Positions 43,122 through 52,739 of a DNA stretch of 64,000 nt are shown here, piece after piece. The first letter of the stretch is position 1. Each line of letters opens with the position of its first letter. The notes under the pieces are model-generated. The model saw nothing but the letters and a program-made list of their open reading frames with translations. It was not told where the DNA came from and did no database searches. The position numbers were made by a program, and so were the translations under genes. The stretch lies in the NCBI GenBank assembly GCA_007692755.1, contig REBL01000141.1, forward strand, positions 17,189 to 81,188. The letters run 5' to 3'. Source of the stretch: Nodularia sp. (in: cyanobacteria). GTDB taxonomy: Bacteria; Cyanobacteriota; Cyanobacteriia; Cyanobacteriales; Nostocaceae.

Positions 43122-45551
43122 ATGCATGAATTATTTGAAACTGTATTAAATAGTGACGAAAAAATTACTCTGCGTCAGTTTATTTTGGAATTGAGTGCAA
43201 CCGATAAACGTTACTTTTTGAGAAACGAGATTTTACATAATTTCGCCGACTTTTGTCACCAATACCAAAAGCCTACTTACTTTTATTATTCTTCTTCTAT
43301 TGGCAGACTGATTCATAATACCCACGAAATGATTTTAGAAGCAGAAGGCACTTGGTTTGTGGTTCGACCCAGAATTGGTAGTCAACAAGTATGGCGACTG
43401 CAAGCTGATTTCTCTGGATTTGAGTCAATGACACCCCAAGCGTGGTTAGATGTAAGCGATCGCCTCGTTAATCGCTATCAACCGCACATTCTCGAAATCG
43501 ATTTCCAACCATTTTCGGAAGAATCCACGAGAATCAGTGACCCCAGAAACATTGGTCAAGGTCTAGCCTTTCTCAATCATTACCTGTGCGATCAGCTGTC
43601 TAATGACACCCATTATTGGCTAGAGGTATTATTTCAAGCATTATATCAACTGACTTATGACGAAAAACCTCTGCTAATAAGCGATCGCATTCCCTCCGGT
43701 CTTCACTTAGTTAAACAAATTAAGCAAGCCCTGAAATTTCTCAATCAGCAACCCCCGGAAGAACCCTACGCTAATTTTCGCCCTCACCTCCAGGAACTTG
43801 GTTTTGAACCAGGGTGGGGTAATACAGCTGGGCGCATTAGCGAAACCCTAGAACTTTTAGAACAACTGATTGACAGTCCCCAACCCGCCATCTTAGAAGC
43901 CTTTGTCGCCCGTGTCCCCGCTATTTTCCGCGTCGTTCTCGTCTCCATTCACGGCTGGGTTGGTCAACAGGATGTTTTAGGTAGAGATGAAACACTGGGT
44001 CAAGTGATTTATGTCCTCGAACAAGCGCGTAGCTTAGAAAATAAACTCCAAGCAGAAATCAAACTTGCGGGTCTTGACTTATTAGGAATTCAACCCCATG
44101 TAATTATCCTCACCAGACTCATTCCTAACTGCGAAGGTACAGAATGTAATTTGCGGTTAGAAAAACTCCACGATACTGAAAATGCTTGGATATTACGCGT
44201 TCCCTTTGGTGAATTTAATCCTGATGTTACCAACAATTGGATTTCTAAATATGAGATTTGGCCTTATTTAGAAACATTTGCCCAAGATGCGGAAAAAGAA
44301 CTATTAGCTCAATTTCAAGGTTGTCCAAATCTGATTGTGGGTAACTACAGCGATGGTAATTTAGTCGCCTCTCTGATTTCCCGTAGCCTGAAAGTCACCC
44401 AGTGCAATATTGCCCATTCTTTAGAAAAACCTAAGCACTTATTTAGTAACTTATATTGGCAAGATTTAGAATCCCATTATCACTTTTCAGCCCAATTTAC
44501 CGCTGATTTAATTAGCATGAATGCGGCTGATTTTATCATCACCTCATCCTATCAAGAAATTGTCGGCACACCAGACACAATCGGTCAATACGAATCGTAC
44601 AAGTGTTTTACAATGCCGGAGCTATATCATGTAATTAATGGGATTGATTTATTTAGTCCTAAATTCAATATGGTTCCGCCGGGAGTTAGTGAAAACATAT
44701 TTTTCCCTTATTACCAAAAAGATAGGCGAGACCCCGAATTAACCAACCAAGTACACGATTTACTTTTTGAGCGTGAACATCCCCAAATCCTCGGTCACTT
44801 AGATAACCCAAACAAGCGCCCAATCCTCACCGTTGCGCCCATCACCTCAGTGAAAAATCTCACGGGCTTGGCTGAATGTTTTGCTAAAAATCCGGCATTA
44901 CAAGAGCGCTGTAACCTGATTGTAATCACGAGTAAACTGTATGCAAATGAAGCTACCAATCCAGAGGAAGCAGAGGAAATCCAAAGACTCCACGACATCA
45001 TTAATCAATATGAACTCCACGGGAATATACGCTGTATAGGGATGCGTCTTCCTAGCCATGAACTGGGAGAAGCCTACCGAGTAATTGCTGATTCTCAGGG
45101 CATTTATGTCCACTTTGCCCGGTTTGAATCCTTTGGTCGCAGCATTCTAGAAGCAATGGTTTCCGGCTTACCAACTTTCGTGACTAAATTTGGTGGTGCT
45201 GTAGAAATTATTGAAGAGCAAGAAGAGATTTTTCATATTAATCCTACAGACTTCAAGGAAACAGCACATCACATTTTGAGCTTCATTGACCAATGTGAGA
45301 CTCAACCCCATTACTGGAAAGAAGTCTCCGAGTCTATGAGCCAGCGTATTATGAATAGATATAATTGGCAGTTAAACACCAGCCAAACACTATTGCTGGC
45401 TAAAATATTTAGCTTTTGGAACTTTGCTGTTCCAGAAAACAAGGCAGCCAAATATCGCTATCTAGAAACATTATTTTATCTCATTTTTAAACCCAGAACT
45501 GAAAAAATCTTAGCACAACATATGCAGTGTTCTCTCGTCATACAAAAATAA
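43122..45551 (+). CDS. susA: Sucrose synthase
   Basis: This 809-residue GT4 enzyme reversibly converts sucrose and a nucleoside diphosphate into fructose and NDP-glucose. The N-terminal sucrose-synthase region (about 1-270) precedes the GT-B halves: RVVLVSIHGWVGQQDVLGRD near 272 (acceptor loop), a later HSLEKPKHLFSN, and the EX7E motif FESFGRSILEAMVSGLPTF near 669. Length and order match plant and Nostoc sucrose synthases. ATG at 43122 is preferred over TTG at 43116. The GH65-phosphoglucomutase gene follows after 40 bases, so the pair forms a disaccharide module. Confidence 0.92.
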   Translation: MHELFETVLNSDEKITLRQFILELSATDKRYFLRNEILHNFADFCHQYQKPTYFYYSSSIGRLIHNTHEMILEAEGTWFVVRPRIGSQQVWRLQADFSGFESMTPQAWLDVSDRLVNRYQPHILEIDFQPFSEESTRISDPRNIGQGLAFLNHYLCDQLSNDTHYWLEVLFQALYQLTYDEKPLLISDRIPSGLHLVKQIKQALKFLNQQPPEEPYANFRPHLQELGFEPGWGNTAGRISETLELLEQLIDSPQPAILEAFVARVPAIFRVVLVSIHGWVGQQDVLGRDETLGQVIYVLEQARSLENKLQAEIKLAGLDLLGIQPHVIILTRLIPNCEGTECNLRLEKLHDTENAWILRVPFGEFNPDVTNNWISKYEIWPYLETFAQDAEKELLAQFQGCPNLIVGNYSDGNLVASLISRSLKVTQCNIAHSLEKPKHLFSNLYWQDLESHYHFSAQFTADLISMNAADFIITSSYQEIVGTPDTIGQYESYKCFTMPELYHVINGIDLFSPKFNMVPPGVSENIFFPYYQKDRRDPELTNQVHDLLFEREHPQILGHLDNPNKRPILTVAPITSVKNLTGLAECFAKNPALQERCNLIVITSKLYANEATNPEEAEEIQRLHDIINQYELHGNIRCIGMRLPSHELGEAYRVIADSQGIYVHFARFESFGRSILEAMVSGLPTFVTKFGGAVEIIEEQEEIFHINPTDFKETAHHILSFIDQCETQPHYWKEVSESMSQRIMNRYNWQLNTSQTLLLAKIFSFWNFAVPENKAAKYRYLETLFYLIFKPRTEKILAQHMQCSLVIQK

Positions 45552-45591
45552 AAATTTTGCACTGCTAATTTTGAATGTAGCAAAGGTATTC

Positions 45592-48531
45592 ATGATGAAT
45601 AAAAAAAGTTCTAATAACCATTTTATCTATACAGATTGGATATTAATTGAAACTCATTTTGACCCTGAACAGTTGCATTCTAGAGAAACAGTATTCACAA
45701 TTGGCAACGGATACCTGGGAACACGAGGTAGTTTTGAAGAAGGTTATGTTCGGGCATTACCAGCTACTTTCATCCACGGTGTCTATGATGATGTGCCTGT
45801 AGTTTATACAGAACTGGCTAATTGCCCCGATTGGTTACCATTAGTATTAAGTATTGATGGCGACAAATTCCGTTTAGACCAGGGTGAGATATTAAGGTAT
45901 GATAGACAACTTGATTTGCGTCAAGGTCTTCTCTGCCGTTCTTTGCGTTGGCGCAGTCCCAATGGGAAAACCGTAGATATTCACTTGGAACGCTTTGCCA
46001 GTTTAGCCGACCAGCACGTATTAGGGCAACGCTGCCAAGTAACGCCTGTAGATTTTGATGGGATAATTGAAATTCAGGCTAGTATTAACGGCTATCCAGA
46101 AAATCAGGGTTTTAACCACTGGGAAGCAATCGACCAGGGTAAAACCGAACAAGGAATTTGGTTACATAGCCGGACTCGCGGTTCCCGAATTGATATCGGT
46201 ATGGCAGCCAGGATAGTCATATCGGGGGGAACTGAAGCAGCTTTGCACGTACATACTGCCCCTGGCTACCCTACCTTAACTGCAACTTTTTTCGCTACAT
46301 CACAGCAGACGGTAACAGTAGAAAAGGTTGTCACAGTTTTTACCTCACGGGAGATTTCACAACCAGTTCTAGCAGCTCAAGAAAAACTCTCGCACTTGCC
46401 AGACTATATAACTTTGCTGCAAGCTAACGCCCAAGCATGGAATGAGGTTTGGCACTATAGCGATATCGTGATTGAGGGGGATAGTAAAGCGGCTTTTGCT
46501 GTGCGTTACAATCTCTTTCAACTGCTAATTGCTGCACCCCAGCATGATGATAAAGTCAGCATTCCCGCTAAAACTCTGTCAGGGTTTGGCTACCGTGGTC
46601 ATATTTTTTGGGATACAGAAATTTTTATTCTGCCCTTTTTTACTTTCACCCAACCAGCTCTAGCCCGTAATTTACTGAGTTATCGTTATCACACTTTAAA
46701 TGGTGCGCGACGCAAGGCATCCCATTATGGTTATAAAGGAGCAATGTATGCTTGGGAAAGTGCGGTTACAGGTGATGAAGTTACGCCACGTTGGTCACTT
46801 CCTAGCGATTTTTATGGTGAAGATATCCGCATTTGGTGTCGTGACCACGAAATTCACATTAGTTCCGATATTTCTTATGCTGTCTGGTATTACTGGCAAG
46901 CCACTGGTGATGATGAGTGGATGCAAAAGTGCGGTGCTGAGATTATTTTAGATACTGCCGTTTTTTGGCATAGTCGAGTTGAGTTCAATCCTGAACAAGA
47001 CCGCTATGAAATTCGAGGGGTGATTGGAGCTGATGAGTATCACGAGTTTGTCCATAATAATACTTTTACTAACCGGATAGTGCAGTGGCATTTAGAAAAA
47101 ACTCTAATAGTTGATGATTGGCTGCATCAAAGCTTCCCAGAACGAGCTAAGGAATTAGAGGACAAGTTACAACTGACTGCTGAGATTAAAACCCACTGGC
47201 AAGATATGGTTGACAAACTCTGGATTCCTTACGACGCTGAAACGGGATTAATTGAGCAGTTTGAGGGGTTTTTCCAGTTGGAAAATATTAACTGGAACGA
47301 CTATGAACCACGCACCCAGTCAATGCAAGGGATTTTGGGGATTGAAAAAACCAATAAGTTGCAGGTACTCAAGCAACCAGATGTATTGATGCTGTTGTAC
47401 TTAATGCGGGAATTAGGAGATTTTCCCTACAATCAAAAATCATTACAAGCAAATTGGGACTATTACGCGCCCCGCACTGATATTACTTATGGTTCATCAC
47501 TTGGCCCGGCAATTCATGCAATTTTAGCTTCAGATTTAGGCAAGTCGGCTGAAGCTTATGAACGGTTTATGCAAGCAGCAATGGTGGATCTCGAAGATGT
47601 CCGAGGTAATGCCGCCGATGGTATTCACGGGGCGAATGCTGGGGGAATTTGGCAAGCGGTGGTGTTTGGTTTTGGTGGGATTAAACTGAGGGACAGTCGC
47701 CCTGTGGCTAATCCCCATTTACCCAAGGGCTGGACACGTCTGAAGTTTAAACTGCATTGGCGCGGTCAATGGCATGAGTTCGATTTACGTCCCAAACAAA
47801 TCACTCCAGAGGACAGCAACAAAGGATTTATTTTATTTGCTCCTTCGTCTTTCCACACTTCCAATATCCGAGGGGTGATTTTCGATTTAGATGGGGTGTT
47901 AACTGATACAGCAGAATACCACTATCAAGCTTGGCAGAAATTAGCAGATGAGGAGGGTATTGAGTTTAATCGCCAGGATAATGAAGCGTTGCGGGGTATA
48001 TCCCGTCGGGCTTCTCTGATGCTGATGATTAAAAATAAAAAATATTCAGAAGCCCAAATTCAGGAAATGTTGGAGCGGAAGAATGGCTACTATGTGGAAC
48101 TTATTGAAAATATTACACCAAAGGATGTGTTACCAGGTGCGATCGCTTTGTTGGATGAATTGCGAGAAAAGGGTATGAGAATCGCCATTGGTTCAGCCAG
48201 CAAAAATGCCCAGATGGTTGTAGAACGGTTGGGAATTGCTGATCAAGTTGATGCGATCGCAGATGGTTATAGTGTACAACAACCGAAGCCAGCCCCCGAC
48301 CTGTTTCTTTATGCAGCCGAGCAATTAGGAGTCCCACCAGCACAATGTGTAGTTTTTGAAGATGCGGCCGCAGGTGTAGAAGCGGCTTTAGCGGCGGGGA
48401 TGTGGGCGGTAGGTCTAGGCCCACCAGAACGCGTCGGTGCAGCTCATGTTGTTTTGCCTAGTTTAGCAGGTGTGAAGTGGGCAGAGTTGCAAAACCAATT
48501 AATGAGAGAAACTGTGGCACAAAAACATTGA
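45592..48531 (+). CDS. GH65 glycoside phosphorylase fused to beta-phosphoglucomutase
   Basis: This protein of about 979 residues joins two enzymes. Residues 1-750 are a family 65 phosphorylase: TVFTIGNGYLGTRGSFEEGY near 36, FRGHIFWDTE-type RGHIFWDTEIFILPFFTF near 340 and the catalytic Glu in IGADEYHEFVHNN near 481. Residues 760-979 are a HAD-family beta-phosphoglucomutase: GVIFDLDGVLTDTAEYH with the two catalytic Asp, SASKNAQMV and KPAPDLFLYAAEQLG. The first half would release beta-glucose 1-phosphate from an alpha-disaccharide (maltose, trehalose, kojibiose or similar) and the second would turn it into glucose 6-phosphate. Start is ATG 45592 with AAAGG upstream. It follows sucrose synthase. 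Confidence 0.9.
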   Translation: MMNKKSSNNHFIYTDWILIETHFDPEQLHSRETVFTIGNGYLGTRGSFEEGYVRALPATFIHGVYDDVPVVYTELANCPDWLPLVLSIDGDKFRLDQGEILRYDRQLDLRQGLLCRSLRWRSPNGKTVDIHLERFASLADQHVLGQRCQVTPVDFDGIIEIQASINGYPENQGFNHWEAIDQGKTEQGIWLHSRTRGSRIDIGMAARIVISGGTEAALHVHTAPGYPTLTATFFATSQQTVTVEKVVTVFTSREISQPVLAAQEKLSHLPDYITLLQANAQAWNEVWHYSDIVIEGDSKAAFAVRYNLFQLLIAAPQHDDKVSIPAKTLSGFGYRGHIFWDTEIFILPFFTFTQPALARNLLSYRYHTLNGARRKASHYGYKGAMYAWESAVTGDEVTPRWSLPSDFYGEDIRIWCRDHEIHISSDISYAVWYYWQATGDDEWMQKCGAEIILDTAVFWHSRVEFNPEQDRYEIRGVIGADEYHEFVHNNTFTNRIVQWHLEKTLIVDDWLHQSFPERAKELEDKLQLTAEIKTHWQDMVDKLWIPYDAETGLIEQFEGFFQLENINWNDYEPRTQSMQGILGIEKTNKLQVLKQPDVLMLLYLMRELGDFPYNQKSLQANWDYYAPRTDITYGSSLGPAIHAILASDLGKSAEAYERFMQAAMVDLEDVRGNAADGIHGANAGGIWQAVVFGFGGIKLRDSRPVANPHLPKGWTRLKFKLHWRGQWHEFDLRPKQITPEDSNKGFILFAPSSFHTSNIRGVIFDLDGVLTDTAEYHYQAWQKLADEEGIEFNRQDNEALRGISRRASLMLMIKNKKYSEAQIQEMLERKNGYYVELIENITPKDVLPGAIALLDELREKGMRIAIGSASKNAQMVVERLGIADQVDAIADGYSVQQPKPAPDLFLYAAEQLGVPPAQCVVFEDAAAGVEAALAAGMWAVGLGPPERVGAAHVVLPSLAGVKWAELQNQLMRETVAQKH

Positions 48532-48626
48532 TTTTCTGCCAATTTTATGAGGTGGATTGGAAGAATTAACGAACACAGATAAACACAGATGAACACAGAT
48601 AAATTCAGATTAAGGGAGACGATTTT

Positions 48627-48803
48627 ATGTCTAGTTCAGGAAAATCACGGCAAATACTGCAATCAATCAGAAATATTCCTCAGCAAGTAATGAACTATAT
48701 CTCCGAAGCAGTTAGCAGAATTTTCAGCCCCAGAGATGACGACTATCCAGCCACAGGAGTTCAACCCTTTGAAGGAGATCCCCCTGACAAAAACAATGAT
48801 TAA
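48627..48803 (+). CDS. Small conserved-looking protein of 58 residues
   Basis: A 58-codon gene with a strong ribosome-binding site (AAGGGAG, about ten bases before the ATG at 48627). The peptide has a basic helical start (GKSRQILQSIRNIPQQVMNY), a helix ISEAVSRIFSP and an acidic, proline-rich end (RDDDYPATGVQPFEGDPPD). No membrane segment is evident. I believe similar short proteins occur in other cyanobacteria, but cannot show it here. It stands between the GH65 gene and menF, after a short tandem repeat at 48575-48600. Confidence 0.65.
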   Translation: MSSSGKSRQILQSIRNIPQQVMNYISEAVSRIFSPRDDDYPATGVQPFEGDPPDKNND

Positions 48804-48876
48804 AAATAGATAATCTAGCGAAGAAAAGAAAGTAAAACTCTGCGTCCCTTTGCGTTACCTTAGCGTGACTCTGCGT

Positions 48877-50292
48877 TTAAACCAACGCTTTCAGCAAAGC
48901 CTGAAGTTTCAGCTGCACCTCAGCAAACTCCTTCTCAGGATCAGAACCAGCCACAATACCAGCACCAGCATACAACCTCGCGCGATCGCCATCGATTAAT
49001 GCCGAACGAATCCCCACGATAAATTCGCAGTTACCGCTAGCATCTATCCAACCTAGAGGCGCAGCATATAAACCCCTCTCAAAGCTTTCATAACGGCGAA
49101 TTTCTGCACAAGCAAAATCTCTCGTTGCACCCGCTACGGCTGGGGTAGGATGCAATTGGGAGACTATTTTTAACGGGTGGATGTGAGGGGGAACAGTAGC
49201 TGTAATTGGTGTCCATAAATGCTGGATATTAGATAATTGTCTCAGGCGTGGTGCTAATATCTGGGGTAACAAACCTAGCTGGGATAGGCTTTGAGTAATG
49301 AAATCAATCACTAGAGAGTGTTCATGTCTTTCTTTGCAACTATTTAATAAGCGATTGGCATTAGCCGCATCTTCAGCAGGTGTTTTACCTCTGGGTGCAG
49401 AACCAGCTAAAGCATCAGAAATTAACTCTTGATTATGAATACTAATTAATCTTTCTGGACTAGCACCAATAAAGTTTTGCCCCTTACCATTGCTGGTAGA
49501 AAAAATATAACAATTAGGATGTATTTGCCGGAGATTATGTAATGATTTGAATAAATTAAAAAAATTACTTGATTTTACATCTAAGGCATTTGCTAACACA
49601 ATTTTACTTAAATGGCTAGACTGAATTTTAGCTACGGCAGACCCCACGGCTCGTTTAAAATCTTGAGCATTAGTGACAGATCGCTTACTAAACTTAGTGG
49701 GTAACTGTTCCAAATTTATAGAAGCATATTCTAAAGACTTAATTTGAGCGATTTTTTGCTGCAAATCCTGCAATATAGTTTCTACATTTGTGCTGGCTTT
49801 GATAATTATATTGTTGACTAATATGCAGCCTTGATTTTTGACTGCTATTTGCCAACGGGGAAGAAAAACTGTGGCCGATGGAAATGGGTAATCTATTTGA
49901 GAATTTTGATCAAAAAAGCTGAAATAACAAAAAAAGCGCGGCCCGGCAAAAGTTGACTGTTTGTTACCAAAACTTATAATATTTTTTAGACAAGATTTGA
50001 TAAAATGCTCGGCTTGGTTAAAACGATCTTTGCCATCAATTTCTAATTTTGCCACAGTATCAATGGCCGCGATCGCTTCTCCTTTAGCTCGATTTTCAAA
50101 GTAAAAATTTATTTCATTTGCTTGCGTCAGTTTATCTAATACAACTAAGGGATCTACCCAATCAATCTCCAGCGAAATACTCACAATTTGCCGACATTTA
50201 TTTTTGAGGCAATTTTCCTGAACGTTTAACAGAAAATGGTATAGGTCTTTGTTTTTGACAAAGAAGTTGCTGCGACATGGTAAAACTGTCAT
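48877..50292 (-). CDS. menF: Isochorismate synthase (MenF)
   Basis: This 471-residue chorismate-utilising enzyme makes isochorismate, the first step of phylloquinone synthesis. The C-terminal catalytic domain (about 205-470) has NFIGASPERLISIHNQELIS, DALAGSAPRGKTPAED, the ERHEHSLVIDFI helix, LHPTPAVAGATRD near 390 and the magnesium-binding YAGAGIVAGSDPEKEFAEVQ near 441-460. The N-terminal half is more variable, as usual. The other men genes (menA, menC, menE) are divergent from it. The start at 50292 follows a pyrimidine-poor spacer without a clear ribosome-binding site. Confidence 0.92.
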   Translation of the reverse strand: MTVLPCRSNFFVKNKDLYHFLLNVQENCLKNKCRQIVSISLEIDWVDPLVVLDKLTQANEINFYFENRAKGEAIAAIDTVAKLEIDGKDRFNQAEHFIKSCLKNIISFGNKQSTFAGPRFFCYFSFFDQNSQIDYPFPSATVFLPRWQIAVKNQGCILVNNIIIKASTNVETILQDLQQKIAQIKSLEYASINLEQLPTKFSKRSVTNAQDFKRAVGSAVAKIQSSHLSKIVLANALDVKSSNFFNLFKSLHNLRQIHPNCYIFSTSNGKGQNFIGASPERLISIHNQELISDALAGSAPRGKTPAEDAANANRLLNSCKERHEHSLVIDFITQSLSQLGLLPQILAPRLRQLSNIQHLWTPITATVPPHIHPLKIVSQLHPTPAVAGATRDFACAEIRRYESFERGLYAAPLGWIDASGNCEFIVGIRSALIDGDRARLYAGAGIVAGSDPEKEFAEVQLKLQALLKALV

Positions 50293-50659
50293 GGGTCTAG
50301 CAATAGTAAACTTTTTTTAAGTTAACTTCCTAAAGTGTAATTAAACGTGGTCGTATTTCTACAGGTAACATATTCAGTTGCCACTTCACCAGAGTATGTT
50401 TTGCTGTATTTATGGTGTTCCCAGACGCTGAACAGCTATCCTTTGTTTGGGGTTGCAGCCAAAAAGTGAGTGTTACTAACGCAAGGTTAACCAGCCACAG
50501 CAAATTCCCTAAGTTTGGCACTTAACCAGTATTTAGTAAACCCCAGAGTTACAGCCCTACAGAATCACTGATGAATGGCGCGGGGCGGTGCTGGTGTCTC
50601 TCGAAACTGTAAAATTTTATGTATAAGTAAGGTTACTGTAATCCCATTAATCACGACTG

Positions 50660-51565
50660 ATGACTACAAAACAGGTGATAAGTCCTCAAATTAAATTATG
50701 GCTGGCGGCAATTAAACCGCCGATGTACAGCGTTGCGATCATGCCGATTTGGGTAGGAACGGCTGTGGCTTTTGCAGAAACTAAGAGTTTTAATTTAGGA
50801 GTATTTTCTACTTTTATCGCGGCGGCAATTTTAATTTTAGCTTGGGAAAATATCAGTAATGATGTCTTTGATTCAGAAACGGGAATTGACGAAAATAAAC
50901 ATCATTCTTTAGTAAACTTAACTGGCAATAAGCTATTAATATTTTGGTTAGGAAACTTGTGTTTGGTTTCTGGGTTGTTGGGAATAATCGCGATCGCTAT
51001 TTGGCAACAAGATGTTACTGTCATCGGCTTAATTTTGCTGTGCTGTGCTTTGGGCTACACATACCAAGGGCCGCCCTTTCGCTTAGGATACCAGGGTTTG
51101 GGCGAAATTCTTTGCTTTTTTGCTTTTGGGCCTTTGGCGATCGCCGCCGCATATTATAGTCAAACGGCAAGTTGGTCAATCAATAGTTTAGCAGCTGCGG
51201 TGATTGTGGGCATTGCCACCAGCTTAGTTTTATTTTGCTCACACTTTCACCAAGTTAAGGATGACATAGCCGCCGGCAAGCGATCGCCTGTTGTGCGTTT
51301 GGGTACGGCAAAAGCTGCAAAACTTCTCTCTTGGTTTACGGGCGGTATTTATCCTCTGATTTTGCTATTTGTTTTATTGGGTATGTTCCCTGTGTGGACT
51401 TTGCTGAGTTGGTTGAGTTTACCTTTTGGTTTTCAGTTATGTCGTCATGTTCAGCAAAATCATCATCTGCCGGAAAAGGTGAGTAATTGTAAGTTTATTG
51501 CGGTTAATTTACATTTTTCCTGTTGTTTGCTGTTGGGTTTGGGGTTTATGTTGGGGGGTGGATGA
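50660..51565 (+). CDS. menA: DHNA phytyltransferase (MenA)
   Basis: This 301-residue UbiA-family membrane prenyltransferase has about eight helices and both Asp-rich motifs: NDVFDSETGIDENKHH near residue 75 and HFHQVKDDIAAGKRS near 200. In cyanobacteria it joins a phytyl chain to 1,4-dihydroxy-2-naphthoate to form demethylphylloquinone for photosystem I. KPPMYSVAIMPIWVGTAVAF opens the protein. menC starts near its stop, then menE follows on the same strand. Confidence 0.92.
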   Translation: MTTKQVISPQIKLWLAAIKPPMYSVAIMPIWVGTAVAFAETKSFNLGVFSTFIAAAILILAWENISNDVFDSETGIDENKHHSLVNLTGNKLLIFWLGNLCLVSGLLGIIAIAIWQQDVTVIGLILLCCALGYTYQGPPFRLGYQGLGEILCFFAFGPLAIAAAYYSQTASWSINSLAAAVIVGIATSLVLFCSHFHQVKDDIAAGKRSPVVRLGTAKAAKLLSWFTGGIYPLILLFVLLGMFPVWTLLSWLSLPFGFQLCRHVQQNHHLPEKVSNCKFIAVNLHFSCCLLLGLGFMLGGG

Positions 51566-51573
51566 GGAATTTT

Positions 51574-51608
51574 TGCACGCAGAGGCGCAGAGGCGCAGAG
51601 AGGGAGAG
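51574..51608. repeat. GAGGCGCAGAGGCGCAGAG repeat before menC
   Basis: CACGCAGAGGCGCAGAGGCG and the following CAGAGAGGGAGAG form a copy of a dispersed cyanobacterial repeat, seen reverse-complemented at the end of lanM (11634-11657) and in parts at 48838-48872, 42366-42386 and 54308-54335. Its purine-rich end could serve as the menC ribosome-binding site. Confidence 0.7.
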
Positions 51609-52535
51609 GTGAGAGGTTACCAGTTTGATTTTCGTTGTTATCGGCGGCGGTTTTTGCAGCCATTGGTGACTAGTCATGGGATCTGGCATACCCGTGAGGG
51701 GATAATTGTTTGTCTAGGTAACTGTGGTTACGGGGAAATTGCCCCTATTAGTTGGTTTGGTTCGGAAACTCTAGAACAGGCTTTAGATTTTTGTCGTCAA
51801 TTACCCGTAGAAGTTACAGAGGAAATGATTTTCTCTATCCCGGATAATTTACCTGCTTGTCAATTTGGTTTTGAGTCGGCTTTGGGAGGAATGGGGAGTG
51901 GGGAAAAGAAGCAAAATTCTTCCCCCCTGCCCCCTGCGCCCTGCCCCCCTGCCTCTTTACTACCATCTGGGGAGGGGGCGTTAAATCAATGGAAAGCACT
52001 GTGGAAGCAGGGATATCGCACGTTTAAATGGAAAATTGGGGTGGATGCTATTTCTAGGGAGTTGGAAATTTTTGATTTACTAACGCGTACTTTACCACCT
52101 GCGGCTAAATTGCGCTTAGATGCCAATGGTGGACTGAGTTATGAGGAAGCTAAACTATGGCTGGGAACTTGTGATGATATTTCAGCAAATATTGAGTTTC
52201 TTGAACAACCATTGCCTGTGGAACAATTTTCGGCGATGTTGGAATTGAGTGCTGTTTTTAAGACTGCGATCGCTTTAGATGAATCTGTAGCCACACTCCA
52301 ACAACTAAAGCATTGCTTTGAAAAAGGTTGGCGAGGAATTTTTGTGATTAAACCAGGGATAGCGGGTTCACCGTCTCGGCTGCGGGATTTTTGCCAACAA
52401 CATCAAATTGATGCCGTATTTTCGTCAGTATTTGAAACAGAAATTGGCAGACAAGCAGCACTCCAACTAGCAGCAGAATTATCTCAGCAAAATAGGGCTG
52501 TAGGTTTTGGTATCAATCATTTTTTAGATGTTTAA
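51609..52535 (+). CDS. menC: o-Succinylbenzoate synthase (MenC)
   Basis: About 308 residues of the enolase superfamily. The capping part begins YQFDFRCYRRRFLQPLVTSH, followed by GYGEIAPISWFGSETLEQAL. The barrel has the base Lys in RTFKWKIG, the metal ligands Asp in LRLDANGGLSYEEAKLWLG, Glu in IEFLEQPLPVEQF and Asp in IALDESVATL, and the second Lys in IFVIKPGIAGSPSRL. It dehydrates SHCHC to o-succinylbenzoate. The start is uncertain: GTG 51609 after a repeat, or GTG 51558 overlapping menA. About 25 residues rich in Pro and Ser near 98-122 are coded by an inserted C-rich repeat (51890-51980) that keeps the frame. Confidence 0.88.
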   Translation: MRGYQFDFRCYRRRFLQPLVTSHGIWHTREGIIVCLGNCGYGEIAPISWFGSETLEQALDFCRQLPVEVTEEMIFSIPDNLPACQFGFESALGGMGSGEKKQNSSPLPPAPCPPASLLPSGEGALNQWKALWKQGYRTFKWKIGVDAISRELEIFDLLTRTLPPAAKLRLDANGGLSYEEAKLWLGTCDDISANIEFLEQPLPVEQFSAMLELSAVFKTAIALDESVATLQQLKHCFEKGWRGIFVIKPGIAGSPSRLRDFCQQHQIDAVFSSVFETEIGRQAALQLAAELSQQNRAVGFGINHFLDV

Positions 52536-52739
52536 AAACTTTTCTACTACACAAACAAAATTCACCCCCTATACTAATGAAAAACCACATCTTTGAACCC
52601 GCGCAGGTGGGTTTTGCCTGTATAGCCGCGACTTCTAGTCGCCAGGGTTAGTTGCTTTATCTGCGTCTATCTGCGTCCATCTGCGTTCACTTATTCTTGA
52701 TATTTTATTCCATGCAGATTCATATTAATTTAGTAAATA
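52536..52739. repeat. Intergenic repeats between menC and menE
   Basis: Two dispersed elements lie here: one at about 52597-52650 (CCGCGCAGGTGGGTTTTGCC, then AGCCGCGACTTCTAGTCGCC, with hairpin CGACTTCTAGTCG) and a TCTGCGTC tandem array at 52659-52690. No gene is seen. The menE start at 52740 lacks a strong ribosome-binding site. Confidence 0.65.

Noticed and set aside
50330..50521. 63-codon minus-strand frame between menF and menA
   Set aside because: GTG start without a ribosome-binding site, no recognisable family, lies in the divergent promoter gap.
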